64,000 bases of DNA. It comes from Onthophagus taurus. Lineage: Eukaryota; Arthropoda; Insecta; Coleoptera; Scarabaeidae. Location of the stretch: positions 13,330,001-13,394,000 of the forward strand of contig NC_091967.1 of the NCBI RefSeq assembly GCF_036711975.1. Reading direction: 5' to 3'. The position numbers were made by a program, and so were the translations under genes. Shown here one piece after another: positions 50,653-61,414 of this stretch; the stretch's first letter is position 1, and every line of letters begins with the position of its first letter. The notes under the pieces are model-generated. The model was not told where the DNA came from. It saw only the letters and a program-made list of their open reading frames with translations, and did not search any database.

Positions 50653-53465
50653 CTAAGAAATATCAATATTACATTTTAAAAATTCATCGACGGAGTAAAA
50701 CGCATTCGAAACCAAGAAATGTGTCAGTTTACGTTTCATAGTAAGAAACGGAAGACTTCTGACATTCAACGGCAACTTATTAAATAGCTTTTGACACATG
50801 TATGTTGGACCCCGTTGCGTCATACTCAATCTACACTTATCAACATACACATTACAACGATTACGAGTTGCATATCTGTGAACATCAGCATGATTTAAAA
50901 GCTCGTCGAAATTGTTCAGAGCATACAATAAACAATTTAATATGTAAATAGATGGCAGGGTTAGAACGCCTAAACGCACGAAGATGTGTCGACAGTCCTC
51001 ACTGTATCCCAGGCCTCCCACAACTCTTAGGGCCCTACGCTGTAAGTTAAAAACCCGTTTGCTAGCGGGAGTGTTTCCCCACGCTAAAATGGCGTAAGAT
51101 ATATGGGTTTGTATAAGCGCGAAGTAAGCGGCTTTTACTACTTCTAGTTCCACCCTGACAATAAGGTTTCGTAGCAAAAAGATGTTTTCGAAATTTTCTT
51201 ACTTATAGCGTCAACATGATGATCGAACTTCAATATTGGAGTGGTTATGTGAACTCCCAAGAATTTTCCAAACGACGGGTTACCAAAATTAGTAAAATTA
51301 AAATTTCTCTGACTTAAAATCATTCTGACTGTTTTCCCATCATTCAAACACAACTCATTCGCGATGCACCAGTTACGTGCTCTATTTAGAACCAATTCTG
51401 ATCTTTGAATGACCTCTTCAGCTTCATTGCCTCGGATAATTAATGTGGCATCGTCAGCATATAATAAACAGTCAATGTCCCTAAAATAATACGGAAAGTC
51501 ATTGAAAAACATCAAAAACAAAAGAGGACCAAGGATAGAACCCTGTGGAACACCCCTAGTCAAACTGACTCTCTCCGATGTCGCTTGACCACAAGTCACC
51601 TGTTGCGTTCTGCCGGACAAATAAGATCGGATTAGAGCAACACTTTTATCGTCAAAATTATAAACATTGCGAAGTTTATCAATAAGAATTGGATGAGAAA
51701 CTGTATCGAATGCGCGAGACAAGTCCAATAACAATGACATACAGTATTCACGCTTTTCAAAGCTGTCAAGACAGATATTCACATATTTAACTACCGCGTC
51801 AGAGGTGCACCTACCCCTACGAAAGCCAAACTGATGAGGGTGCAATAAATTATTTTGGTCCAAGTATGCGATGATTCTATTGAAAAGGGCCCTTTCAAAT
51901 ATTTTGGAAAAGGTGGGCAGAATACTTATAGGACGAAAATTAGCATTGTTATTCTTATCTCCGCCTTTATAAATTGGAATTACATTAGCTATTTTTAATA
52001 AGTCAGGAAATACGCCAGATGAAAAGGAAAGATTCACCAATCGTGTAAGGGGCGCCACATATAGGCCGGTGTTACTTCTCACAAAGTTTGCAGAAATGCC
52101 ATAAATGTCTTTAGAGTTACTAGATTTTAAACTGCAAAGCAGATCACGAACTTCAATCGGCGTAACTTCACAACACGAAAAGTACACGCCTTCTGGAGGC
52201 AGCGTGTGACAAACGTCCATAGCGCAAACAGTTGAATCTGGCAAACCTCGAACCACCTCGTCAGCAATGCCAATAAAAAAATTATTTAATTCATTAGGGT
52301 TTAAATGAGAAGTGTCATCATTCATACCACTACGCCTAGTATTATTAATAAGATTCCACATTGCTTTTGGTTTATTCTTGCTCTGCTTAATAACTTCACT
52401 CGAAGCCTTCTTTTTTGCATCAGAAATCGCCTTTCTATATTGAATTCTAAGTTTATTTCTAGCATGAAGTAAGTCATCCATTTTAAATTTTCTATAAAGC
52501 TCACAAGAAGAGTTATACATATCCCTTATCTGTTTCAAATTGTTGTTAAACCAATTGAGGCCGTCATCACAAGACCTGAAATTTATTTTACATAGAGGAA
52601 AAGACGCATGAAAAGCCCCCATAATGACATTATGAAACATTCCATATGCATCATTCACGCTATCAGGAACCTCACTCAAAATTTTCCAATCGAATTGATT
52701 CAACATGTTAAAAAAGTTCATTCTACCGCTTAGTGTCAGAGGCCTGTGCAGTTTTGTATTATAGGTTTTAATTTCTTTAACATGATGTGTCGGTATACTA
52801 ACACTTTGCGCCCTGTGATCTGATAAATTTGATTCAATCACAGTAGTATTGAAATTATTCGTAGAAAAATTAACAAATATGTTGTCAATACAATTATTTA
52901 TTCTAGTAGGCTGGGACACTGTCGGAACAAAACCATGTGACACAAACAAGTCGCACACCATCGTCGCGTCAGCGCTCCGACCCCCAAACCATACATTAAA
53001 GTCACCCGCCACGACAACACGCAACTGATGGCGTAACATAGTCAATGCCGAGCTTACAATGTCGCAAAATGACTGAATATCACCAGAAGGGGATCTATAG
53101 ACACAAATTATCACTACGTCAAATTTTTTACACAGTATACCCGTCATCTCACAATGTTTTTCCACAGATAATTTATTAATGTTATAAAGAGGGATGAAGG
53201 AAAATTCACGTTTAATTAGTATCAACACACCGCCACATTTATGATCAGAACGACTAAAAAAAGATGCAACGGTTTTGTCAGCAATGTTCATACCATATTC
53301 CAATTCATCCTCTCTGAGCCAATGTTCACAAACACACAAAACATCAAAATTTACAGGAAAATCAAAAAGGAAAGCATCAAGTTCACTAATTTTGTTCCTA
53401 AGGCCCTGGATATTTAGGTGAAATACATTTATTATATCATTCCTCAAGTCTACGCCACTTTCCAC
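50653..53465 (-). pseudogene. LINE ORF2: endonuclease and reverse transcriptase, one frameshift
   Basis: Nicks target DNA and copies the element RNA in place. An open frame of 773 codons runs from 53465 to 51144; the next about 174 codons continue in another frame to 50653. The APE-type endonuclease shows VFHLNIQGLRNK, CVCEHWL, VVVAGDFN and a final SDH. The RT shows FRPISILPTFSKIFE, QFGFRRGRCTSDAV, LLDLSRAFDTVSH, RGVPQGSILGPLLF and the catalytic YADD, then FLGVHI. The C-terminal part (AWGNTPASKR, LQRRALR, LFNKLP) matches the post-RT domain of CR1/Jockey-type elements. The break lies near 51183 in a run of A, consistent with loss of one base. The start overlaps the end of ORF1 by 16 nt, suggesting reinitiation-type translation. 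Confidence 0.93.
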
Positions 53466-54661
53466 GGTCTCCGGTAGTTGTAAAAATTTTCGTTACTATT
53501 TAATAATATTTGTTCCTTAGAGCTAGTCTGCATGGGTAAACAGTCAATATTTATCACAGCATTAGTTTTCTTATGGTACTCACTATGATCATTATTAATA
53601 AGATTTGCAATGTGTGAAAAGATTTTACGTTTCCCAGAAGCATTCAAATGGAGTCCGTGTTTCGTTTTATCACGCCATGAGAGAACAGTGTTTGCGTCTA
53701 TATAATAGTTTTTATTTCTGGGACTAATCTTATTAAAGAAATCAAAAATTTTGCAGTTGAAATTATAAATGCTAAAATTAAGTTCCTTCTTATCATACCA
53801 ATACGGAACGGACAAGTACAAAACATTACACTGACGAGCTACAGCCTTTAATTTACGGTATACTAGTGCTGGCGGATCATTACCCTTTAGCAAATCATTA
53901 CAACCGCCAATTACAAGAACATAATCATTTTTATTATAATCGCGACATATCTTACCAATACCATCCAATACAGCAGCAAACTCAGCATTAGGCTTACATA
54001 TAGTGAGTAGATCGAATTTTGTTTTGTCCAGATAACATTCCAAAAAGTCACTAGAACCTCGCGCATGGCTGTCCCCCAGGATTAAAACTTTCGATTTATC
54101 CATTGGTTGAGAAATATGGTTTATCCCAGGAGATTTTGATGCGGATTGACATGGTATGGATAGTTCGATTGGTTTCACCAATGTGTTTTTCTCCAGTACA
54201 TTGGGTATCTCTGTAAGGACACTATAATTGCATTTAGCCGTTTTCAGTAGTTTCGGGAGTGGTTTCTTCTTATTGACATCACCCACAACCAGATTGTCTG
54301 ACGATGCCTTCGATAACTTCTTGTTTTTGTTTTGAGTCTTTATATATTTTGTAAGCTGTACAGACAACAAATTGACCTTGTCTTCTAGAGACTTTATTTT
54401 ATTTAAAAGATTAAAAAAGAGTCTATTATGTTTTCTTGGTTTCCCCTTATTGACCACCGTAACCACACTTTCCATTGTTTCATTCAATTCGTCAGATATA
54501 TTTAATGATTCGTTTAAGTTATTTTGATTGGAAATTAACGCATTTTTAAGTTTTTGCTTTAGGTAGCATTTAGAACCCTCATCATTAAGTCCGAGTTTCT
54601 GTAACTCTTGTTTAATTTGGATAAGTCTTAAAGAGTCTATCTTTAGGAGAATTTCACTCAT
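53450..54661 (-). CDS. LINE ORF1: SAP-like, coiled-coil and SGNH-esterase protein
   Basis: Intact 403-codon frame. Residues about 10-42 (LRLIQIKQELQKLGLN, then KCYLKQKLKNAL) match a SAP-type nucleic-acid-binding helix pair. Residues about 80-105 form a coiled coil (LFFNLLNKIKSLEDKVNLL), likely for trimerisation. A basic stretch follows. From about residue 190 an SGNH/GDSL hydrolase fold is visible: LILGDSHARG with the nucleophile Ser, VLVIGGCNDLL with the Gly-Asn block, and HGLHLNASGKRKIF with the catalytic His. Esterase ORF1 proteins are known from CR1 and related clades and are thought to help RNP or membrane handling. No CCHC knuckle, PHD or RRM was seen. The stop at 53450 lies inside ORF2's first codons. 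Confidence 0.88.
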   Translation of the reverse strand: MSEILLKIDSLRLIQIKQELQKLGLNDEGSKCYLKQKLKNALISNQNNLNESLNISDELNETMESVVTVVNKGKPRKHNRLFFNLLNKIKSLEDKVNLLSVQLTKYIKTQNKNKKLSKASSDNLVVGDVNKKKPLPKLLKTAKCNYSVLTEIPNVLEKNTLVKPIELSIPCQSASKSPGINHISQPMDKSKVLILGDSHARGSSDFLECYLDKTKFDLLTICKPNAEFAAVLDGIGKICRDYNKNDYVLVIGGCNDLLKGNDPPALVYRKLKAVARQCNVLYLSVPYWYDKKELNFSIYNFNCKIFDFFNKISPRNKNYYIDANTVLSWRDKTKHGLHLNASGKRKIFSHIANLINNDHSEYHKKTNAVINIDCLPMQTSSKEQILLNSNENFYNYRRPWKVA

Positions 54662-55540
54662 ATTTATGTTTATTGAAAAACCAGGTTTTTTACGAGAACC
54701 GGATTTCTTGCGAGAGATATCAACCTCTATAGTGTATACGATTTTGGTACTTAAGTTACCGACACTTAAAGCTTAAACATTTACAAACATTTTAATTAGA
54801 TGTAGTTAAACACTGTATAAAAACACTCTATAGCACAACAATAGAACCTTCTTCAAAGACATAGAGTCTTCAATTCGACTGATAATAATAAAACTTTGTC
54901 GTAAAATCAAAATAAATACGGAGCACTTACAGACACGTGTGTGTCGCTGAAGTACTTCCAAATTAAAAAAGGTACGTAGTACACGACTTCGCGTAAGTCG
55001 GAATTGCGTAAACATTAAACTTAGCACAGTCTGCTGATGAAGAGATACCATTATAACGGAGTAACATAAATAGTGGATCACTGACAGATACTACGCGACC
55101 GTTTCTGGTCGTAAATTCCGCGATACTTTTAATCCTTCTCCAAGACACCATTCGGGATTATGGTGGTAAGAAGGTGCGTGTATAGGTATGCGTGGCGCAT
55201 GGCGCTTGTATATCATACCGGATGTTACGTACATTAACGGGATTGTAAACAAATTTTATTCGATTAATTTAAGGAGATATTAAGAAATTAAGATGCATTT
55301 AATTTTTAATGATATAATTATAAGCTTTTATATAATTTATATAATTAAAAGCATTATTTATTTTTGATTAAACATGAATAATTACGAGTATTTGATAAAA
55401 TTATGTTGCAAAAATCAATTTTAACTATATGTTAATCAATAAAATTTTCAAAATCATGAAACAGTATTTTAGATTAACATTCATTCTTACCTTTAACATC
55501 TCAATTAATTTTCTATCCCTTCCTAGGTAAATAAATAAAA
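54662..55540. other. LINE 5' UTR, then spacer
   Basis: From 54662 to about 55150 is probably element 5' leader, with two short minus frames (54806-55081, 54963-55151) of unknown meaning. Beyond that the AT content rises sharply, which may mark the insertion edge. Confidence 0.4.
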
Positions 55541-55990
55541 TTCGATCGAATCAACCGGAAATGTCGATCACGTAACATACCCAGAAGTGGTAGATACGTC
55601 ACGAGAAACGTTTACTCGCGTCACTCGCAACTCAACATAACTAAAATAGCTCGACTATCAACAACAACAACCGCGATGGGACACTAGAGCGGACTGAAGC
55701 AAACACACACACAAAGTGACTTGGACTACGACGAGAAGAGCTTTCAGCCGTCTCATGCGGCCTTTGGCGGAGGAGTCTCACGATGAGGAGCTCCGGTAAC
55801 GCACGCAGCCGTGTGGCCGGTCGTTTTCGCAGAGCAATCGTTAATCATAAAGTCCCGGGGAGGAGCGTCGTTCTTCTTGTTCCACTTACCTATTAACTCG
55901 GTCTTCGTCCCTTACCTATAAGCCCTTCTCTTTTTCTTCGCTCTTTCGGGTTTTGTTTGTCCATATACGATCTTGGGATTATATTATACA
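55541..55990. promoter_or_regulatory. GC- and CpG-rich island, candidate promoter or 5' UTR
   Basis: Contrasts strongly with AT-rich flanks and contains CpG-rich words (GTTTACTCGCGTCACTCGC, GGCCGGTCGTTTTCGC), (CA)n and CAACAACAACAACCGCG. On the minus strand TTGCTTCAGTCCGC has an initiator-like TCAGT, with a possible donor at GCGAGTAAAC further on. No protein frame is convincing. It may be an alternative upstream start of a minus-strand gene or a start for an unseen plus-strand gene. Confidence 0.3.
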
Positions 55991-57059
55991 TGGGCAGCAC
56001 GCGTCCCTTGTGGGTTTCAGAAAGACGCATAAATTTGGTCCCCGAATGAGACAACTTAATTATTAGGTAAAGTACGTACGGAACGGTTGGCTTCGTGTAA
56101 GCGCGCTTTTAGGAGATTTGTGTAGATGGGATTTGAGAACTTTAAATTCCATACACGTAAAGCATACGTTTTTTTAATTCTACTTGTTAACTTGAGTTTG
56201 CTTCATTATCCATAGATGTTAAGTAAGATAAAAGTACCAAACGCCGAAGAAATAATTTTACATATATTTGGTATCTAAGATTAAAAAGAATCATTGTTAA
56301 GATTCCTAAACTCATTATAAAACAAACGTAAAAAAAAAAGAAATTCCACATCCAACCAATTTCATGCACCATTTAACGTATAAACAATTATAAACTCTTC
56401 TTATTACCTACTTTGTGGTCCATTTTCTCGATCAACGAACCGTAAAAAGAAGAATGGGGAAAAAATTACCACAAAATATGTATCCACGTTTAAAATTTTA
56501 TTCTTTACTACCAAAATTTTTCTACTGTCATAGAGGCTTCTCTGATTCATTCGTTGGTAATACCACAAGCGCAGCTTTTCCAAGCGTGAAATCGTTGGAG
56601 AATTTAGCACCGTCGTTTTATTTACATTTTGATTGATTCCAGGTGTTCCAATCGCTTGGACCACACATAAACGGTATGTTACCAATAAAACCAGCCGCAT
56701 TTATGATCATCGGAACATAAATTAGTCAGACGGAAAATTTACGCCCGCTTAAACTAAAGAGGCGTCTGTTTAAGGTGGGAAAATGATGTAAATTATCGTT
56801 ACTAGTTTAACGATTACGGTAAAATATTCACTACGAAGAAATATCCTCGTCATATTTCCGGCATAAACATAACGAATAAATTCGGATTTTTACATCCTAC
56901 ATCATAAATTTTAATAAAGTCAATCACCAAATCACATTTTTATACAGTTACCTGCTTCTAAAACGAATCCGTTAATAATTTCTGCATATCAAAGAATAAT
57001 CTTAACAATGGGTTGGAACTTTTCCCCAACAACAACCACGCGTACAAGAGAATTTTCGA
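55991..57059. other. spacer, no gene recognised
   Basis: AT-rich, with sense/antisense shadow frames at 56404-56700 but no domain signal. Confidence 0.35.
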
Positions 57060-57440
57060 TAAGATCCATCTCATTCTGTGCGAGCCATTCGTAGAAATCT
57101 CGCCTCCGAGCTTATTATGGGAAACGCGCCGGTGCTGGTGTCGAAAACGCTCATCCTCTCTTCGGCGTCGGTATCAAGATTGAAAAATATTGGGGAACTT
57201 GTGGGCGGTTCGCTTCCCCGAAAGCGGCGGCGTTATTCTTCTCCTTTCCCTCCGTCTCGCTTTCTTCGCTTTCAGGGGCCCTAGTGCGGCGCGTTTTCTA
57301 CGGGGGCGGTCGTTTCGTTGTTGTTGGCGTCTTCTTCTTCGGCGTTGTTGGGACTTTTGGTGGCGTGCGTGCGATGGGCGTATCCGGTCGTGAGTACGAC
57401 CGGACTGACCTCCGACCTTCCAACCGAAGACGGTGAGAAC
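57060..57440. promoter_or_regulatory. GC-rich island, candidate first exon
   Basis: Very GC-rich for this window. On plus, a donor-like GGTC|GTGAGT lies at about 57390. On minus, a frame ends NNAEEEDANNNETTAPVENA and then PH and a stop, while another minus frame is Arg-rich and runs through the whole island. No frame is supported by a domain, so whether this is coding, 5' UTR or regulatory DNA is unresolved. Confidence 0.3.
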
Positions 57441-57623
57441 TGAGAACTCACAAGAAAAAATTTTTTCTTAAAAAAGTCTTTGTTCTTTTTTAAGGTAAGT
57501 ATCACAACATTGATAAATGTGTCTAATGACGAAGACAAAACGTTTAAAACTAGACAAGTAATTGAGGCTTGTTTATTGCTTCGGGGGTGTTTGGACGTAA
57601 GCACGTCAGACGCATTGTAAATG

Positions 57624-57642
57624 ATTACGCAGCGTGCGTAAT
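57624..57642. promoter_or_regulatory. perfect inverted repeat resembling paired bZIP sites
   Basis: ATTACGCA and TGCGTAAT are separated by GCG. The half-sites resemble C/EBP or PAR-bZIP sites, and a CRE-like CACGTCA lies about 20 bases upstream. Confidence 0.35.
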
Positions 57643-57879
57643 TGATTGGTTGAACACAAGATAGTTTGGGTGAGACTTGAGGAGTGTATAGCCGAAGGAA
57701 ACTGTTAAGTCGTACCTGCGCTCTACCTCAATAGATCTAACCGATAACATCGGTATTGAACGATTACGGCACACACCACGATTATTCGCATCCTGTTTTG
57801 TTAAACCTTTGGTATAAATGACTAGAGTGTTAATTTTTTTTCTTCTTCAAATATAATCCTGTTTCGATTTATTACTTCC

Positions 57880-57919
57880 TTCCCGGTAGTTTAGTTTCCT
57901 ATAACTAAACTACCAGGAA
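57880..57919. repeat. short perfect hairpin
   Basis: GGTAGTTTAGTT, a 6-base loop and AACTAAACTACC form a 12-bp perfect stem, extended after one mismatch by TTCC/GGAA. It is too short for a typical animal pre-miRNA. Confidence 0.5.
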
Positions 57920-58089
57920 ATTATGTTTTTTTTAATTCCCGTATAATTCATTGCTAATTTCTGAGAATACATAACAAACAAGATTCTCCTAGATTTAATG
58001 TGATTTAACAAGACTTGAAAGAGTTGGTACTTATTGGAATCCCTGAAATGTAACGGAGATTTCCGCCCGAACGCTTTCAGAGATATTAA

Positions 58090-58380
58090 CTTATAAAAAA
58101 AGGCCCTACGTTTCCAGTGTGGCGTTCGTTCGCTGATCGGAGTAAATTACAGAGGGGGTCACGGTTCTGGTGCGGTCGTGCTCGGCCGACGATAAAATTA
58201 AAGATTATTTCCTCCAAATTCCCGGCGCGTCTCGCCATAAATCTAAAATTAAAAACCTCGCCATTTCCTCCCACAACGAAGGGGGCAGCGTGCAATTTTC
58301 GAAAGGATGGACCCCTTGGGTCGTATCGCTGTCGTGCCAGCAGAATCACGTGTGTATAAGAACGAACCGCGAGCCCGATT
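58090..58380. promoter_or_regulatory. GC-richer conserved-looking block
   Basis: Sense and antisense frames of 76-100 codons overlap here but none has a domain, signal peptide or splice context. AT-rich homeodomain-like words (TAAAATTAAAAACC, ATAAAATTAAAG) sit in CpG-rich DNA, as in many enhancers. Confidence 0.25.
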
Positions 58381-58586
58381 CCTTGCAATATATCTCATAA
58401 AACAAAATTACTCTGTAATTTGATGTTATCTTTACAATGTGATCATGACCAAGATCCGATAATGTACAACGGCTTTTTTCGATGTGTAACGTTTAATATT
58501 GCGACACAAAAGAAACGAGAGTTAATGGAATGTATCTGTATGTTAACATCAATTATTAAAGTTTATGAAAAAAAGACTGTCTGTAA

Positions 58587-58678
58587 GACTTCCACGTTCT
58601 TGCGATATCCGTTAATTTCAAATTACAAAAACAAATAATTTCTGCCAGCAAACGAACATTCTTCGAACCCTTTATCAA
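58587..58678 (+). repeat. left direct repeat flanking the satellite array
   Basis: A 92-bp block beginning GACTTCCACGTTCTTGCGAT and ending CCCTTTATCAA. It recurs at 59626-59717 in the same orientation with roughly ten differences. Confidence 0.85.
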
Positions 58679-58685
58679 CCGGTCT

Positions 58686-59625
58686 TATTAATTTTCCAAT
58701 ATTTCTCCACATTGATGAAGCTTAGAGCAAAAAGGTTACAGAGCAATGTGTAAAGGGTAAAATTTGCTACAACTTTTATTGTAAAAGTTTTTCTGTACCA
58801 TGCTCGGAATTCCGTTTTTTTCCATTAACACTTGTGAAACTACGAATTATTCTAATTTTTATATTTTCCAATATATCTCTACATTGATGCATCTGAGAGC
58901 AAAAGTGTTACAAAGCAATGTGTAAAGGGTAAAATTTGTTACAACTTTTATTCTAAAAGTTTTTCTGTATCATGCTCGAAACACCGTTTTTTCCATTAAC
59001 AACTTGCGAAACACCGAATTCTTCTAATTTTCATATTTTCGAATTTTTCTCGACATTGATGCATCTGAGAGCAAAAGTGTTAGGAAGCAATGTGTAAACG
59101 GTAAAATTTGCTACAACTTTTGTTCTAAAAGTTTTTCTGTATCATGCTCGGAATACCGTTTTTTTCCATTAACCACTTGTGAAACTACGAATTATTCTAA
59201 TTTTTATATTTTCGAATATTTCTCCACATTGATGCATCTGAGAGCAAAAGTGTTAGGAAGCAATGTGTAAAGGGTAAAATTTGCTAAAAGTTTTGTTCTA
59301 AAAGTTTTTCTGTATCATGCTCGGAATACCGCTTTTTCCATTAACCACTTGTGAATCTACGAATTCTTCTAATTTTCATATTTTTTAATATTTCTCCACA
59401 TTGATGCATCTGAGAGCAAAAGTGTTAGGAAGCCAATGTCTAAAGGGTAAAATTTGCTACAACTTCTGTTCTATAAGGTTTCCTATATTATGCTCGGAAT
59501 ACCGATTTTTTCCATTAACTACTTGTAAAACTACGAATTATTCCAATTTTCATATTTTCGAATATTTCTGCACATTTATGCATCTGAGAGCAAAAGTGTT
59601 AAGAAGCAATGTGTAAAGGGTAAAT
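58686..59625 (+). repeat. 172-bp satellite array, about 5.5 copies
   Basis: The word CATTGATG(CATC) starts successive units at 58710, 58882, 59054, 59227, 59399 and (as CATTTATG) 59573, a period of 172-174 bp. Each unit contains GAGAGCAAAAGTGTTA, GGGTAAAATTTGCTA, AAAGTTTTTCTGTATCATGC and CTACGAATTATTCTAATTTT. Copies differ at about one base in ten to fifteen. Short frames inside (such as 59401-59616) are repeat by-products. Confidence 0.95.
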
Positions 59626-59717
59626 GACTTCCACGTTGGTGGGATATCCGTTAATTTCAGATTACAAAAACAAATGGTTTCTGCCAGTAAACGGACATTC
59701 CTCGAACCCTTTATCAA
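59626..59717 (+). repeat. right direct repeat flanking the satellite array
   Basis: Same orientation and length as 58587-58678. It starts GACTTCCACGTTGGTGGGAT and ends CCCTTTATCAA. Confidence 0.85.
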
Positions 59718-60278
59718 TCATTTTATATAGTAGTTTTAATGTTCTAAACAGCAGTTTTGATTGGAAAAACTTTTTGTGAGCGAAGTAGCATACATTTCCA
59801 GCGCCTATTCTGTCTTGTATTCAGTGTTGTGTACTATTATCATTTCTGACAAAAATGCCCAGGTTATGGAAGCAAATAAAAATGTTAATAAACATGATTT
59901 TGGTGCATAAGTTCAACCAACAATGTGAGTAAATTGAGATATCAACTCTACAAAAAACTGGATTGCAAACATGTTAAAATGTAAAATTAATTATAAATTC
60001 ATCAAACAAATTTTGACACATTTAAAAACGAAGATTATAATTATTATTGTATTTCCTTAAAATTTGACATATAAAAATTTTCTTTATTATAAGTGGTTAC
60101 ACAAATAACCTTATCACTATTTAGGGAACAGTTTATAAATGAATGTAGATATAGATAAAAACAACATCCAGCAGTCAGATTTTAATAAAAATTAAGTTGA
60201 TAGTTAATGTGTAATAAAAAAGAAATAACAAAACAATATTATAAATCATACAAAACTTTTTTATTATAATAGTTATCT
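59718..60278. other. spacer and THOC6 3' UTR
   Basis: AT-rich. The minus-strand poly(A) signal for THOC6 (AATAAA) is at 60260-60265, 14 nt past the stop. Nothing else is seen. Confidence 0.5.
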
Positions 60279-61414
60279 TTAATAAATCGATAACACTTGA
60301 TCTCTATAATTAAAATTGCTACAAATATCAATTTTGGGGCTACTGCCAGCTAAACAAAGCACAGTGAATGGTTCTAATTGATAAGCAGCGCTATAAATGC
60401 TTGCGCTTGATGTTGGAATTTCGGAAATAATGTCTCCATTAAGACTCATTTGATAAAAATACTCTGAACTTCCCCCTGCTAACACATTATTGTCACAAAG
60501 ATTTACAACATGAATTCCTCTATCTTCTATTGGAAAAACTGTTGAGGTGTTCAATGTTCGAAGATACCACATTGATAATCTTGGTCCCCCTCCACAAATC
60601 TACAATAAAAAATAATTTCAAATATTTATAGATTCCAAGTAATTTTAAACTTACTAATAAATCGTCGTTACAATAAATAGCTCCAATCCATTTACCCAAT
60701 TCAGGCCTTCCAAGTTTGTCATTTTTAAATGGTTCAATTTTATTAGAAACTGCTTTTCTTCTTAAATCCCAAATGCAAACTAAACCATCTTCACCGCCAG
60801 ATATTAACTCATTTCCACTAACAATAAGACAAAAATAAATATATCCCTTTTTTTTCTAAAATAACAACTTACTTTTTGTATAAAGAATGAATGTAATTGG
60901 AATGTTTACTCAATGTATTTACAGTAGCCCCAGTTTCTATATTTATAACATAAACATTATTATCGCCACAACCAACATATAAAACTTCACCATCTTTATC
61001 ATAAACTATACAATTAACATCACATTTCTCCAGCTTATCTTTTAAAATGGGAAGATCATATTTCCAACTTGGTTTAGCATCTTTTGTACCTTTTACCGCT
61101 TTCCATTGGTAACCATAAAGATAACCTCTTGTACCAACAATTAGAAAATTAGTAGTGGTAACCAAACTATTAATTTGAATATCCTCTTCTACTAATATCG
61201 TGTTTTTAGGGGCCCTTTCTTGTTTTGAAGCATTTAAATCTGGCTTGATTATTTTTGCAATGCTGTAAGAATTGATATTTTTTTTTAAATAATATGCGGT
61301 AAAATCAACTTACTGAAATGTTAATATTTGTCCGTAGATATCACCGACTATTAAATAATTACCGCACGGTGAAAATGTTTGGCTTAAAACTGTGTTGTAA
61401 TAATTTTTATTCAT
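60279..61414 (-). CDS. THOC6: THO complex subunit 6 (WD40 protein)
   Basis: WD40-repeat subunit of the nuclear THO/TREX complex, which couples transcription and splicing to mRNA export. Four exons, read downward: 61414-61314, 61262-60873, 60817-60655 and 60599-60279; phases agree and give 324 residues, near the about 340 of the human protein. The N-terminus reads TVLSQTFSPCGNYLIVGDIY, then GTRGYLYGYQWK, VNCIVYDKDGEVLYVGCGDN, VYVINIETG, LSKHSNYIHSLYKK, ELISGGEDGLVCIWDLRRK and, near the end, LAGSSPKIDI. These are WD40 blades in the THOC6 order, including the characteristic SGGEDG-x-V-x-x-W-D. The ATG is the first in frame. AATAAA at 60260-60265 follows the stop closely. The gene lies 391 bp downstream of ALKBH2 on the same strand. 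Confidence 0.9.

Larger units (their letters stand above)
50554..55150 (-). mobile_element. nearly full-length CR1-like non-LTR retrotransposon
   Basis: Minus-strand element with two overlapping ORFs, a short 3' UTR and a hexanucleotide repeat tail at 50554-50588. ORF1 starts at 54661. The sequence from there to about 55150 looks like 5' UTR, but the exact 5' end was not resolved and no target duplication was found. Reading frames are open except for one frameshift, so insertion was recent. It lies about 3.2 kb upstream of the predicted dlish promoter. Confidence 0.85.
57441..58089. other. spacer with palindromic sites and a perfect hairpin
   Basis: Contains CACGTCA near 57602, an 8+8 inverted repeat at 57624-57642 and a 12-bp perfect stem at 57885-57914. 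No gene is recognised. Confidence 0.4.

Noticed and set aside
52322..52504. 60-codon minus frame inside LINE ORF2
   Set aside because: Different frame within the conserved RT-coding sequence, a shadow.
56404..56700. 98-codon minus frame with hydrophobic start
   Set aside because: AT-rich, with a plus-strand twin, no motif and no nearby splice or poly(A) pattern.
58086..58400. Three overlapping frames of 76-100 codons on both strands
   Set aside because: Frames on both strands are open because the block is GC-rich and stop-poor; none has a domain or splice context.
58686..59625. Regularly spaced repeats considered as a CRISPR array
   Set aside because: The 172-bp units are similar along their whole length with no unique spacers, and the genome is eukaryotic with introns. 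This is satellite DNA.
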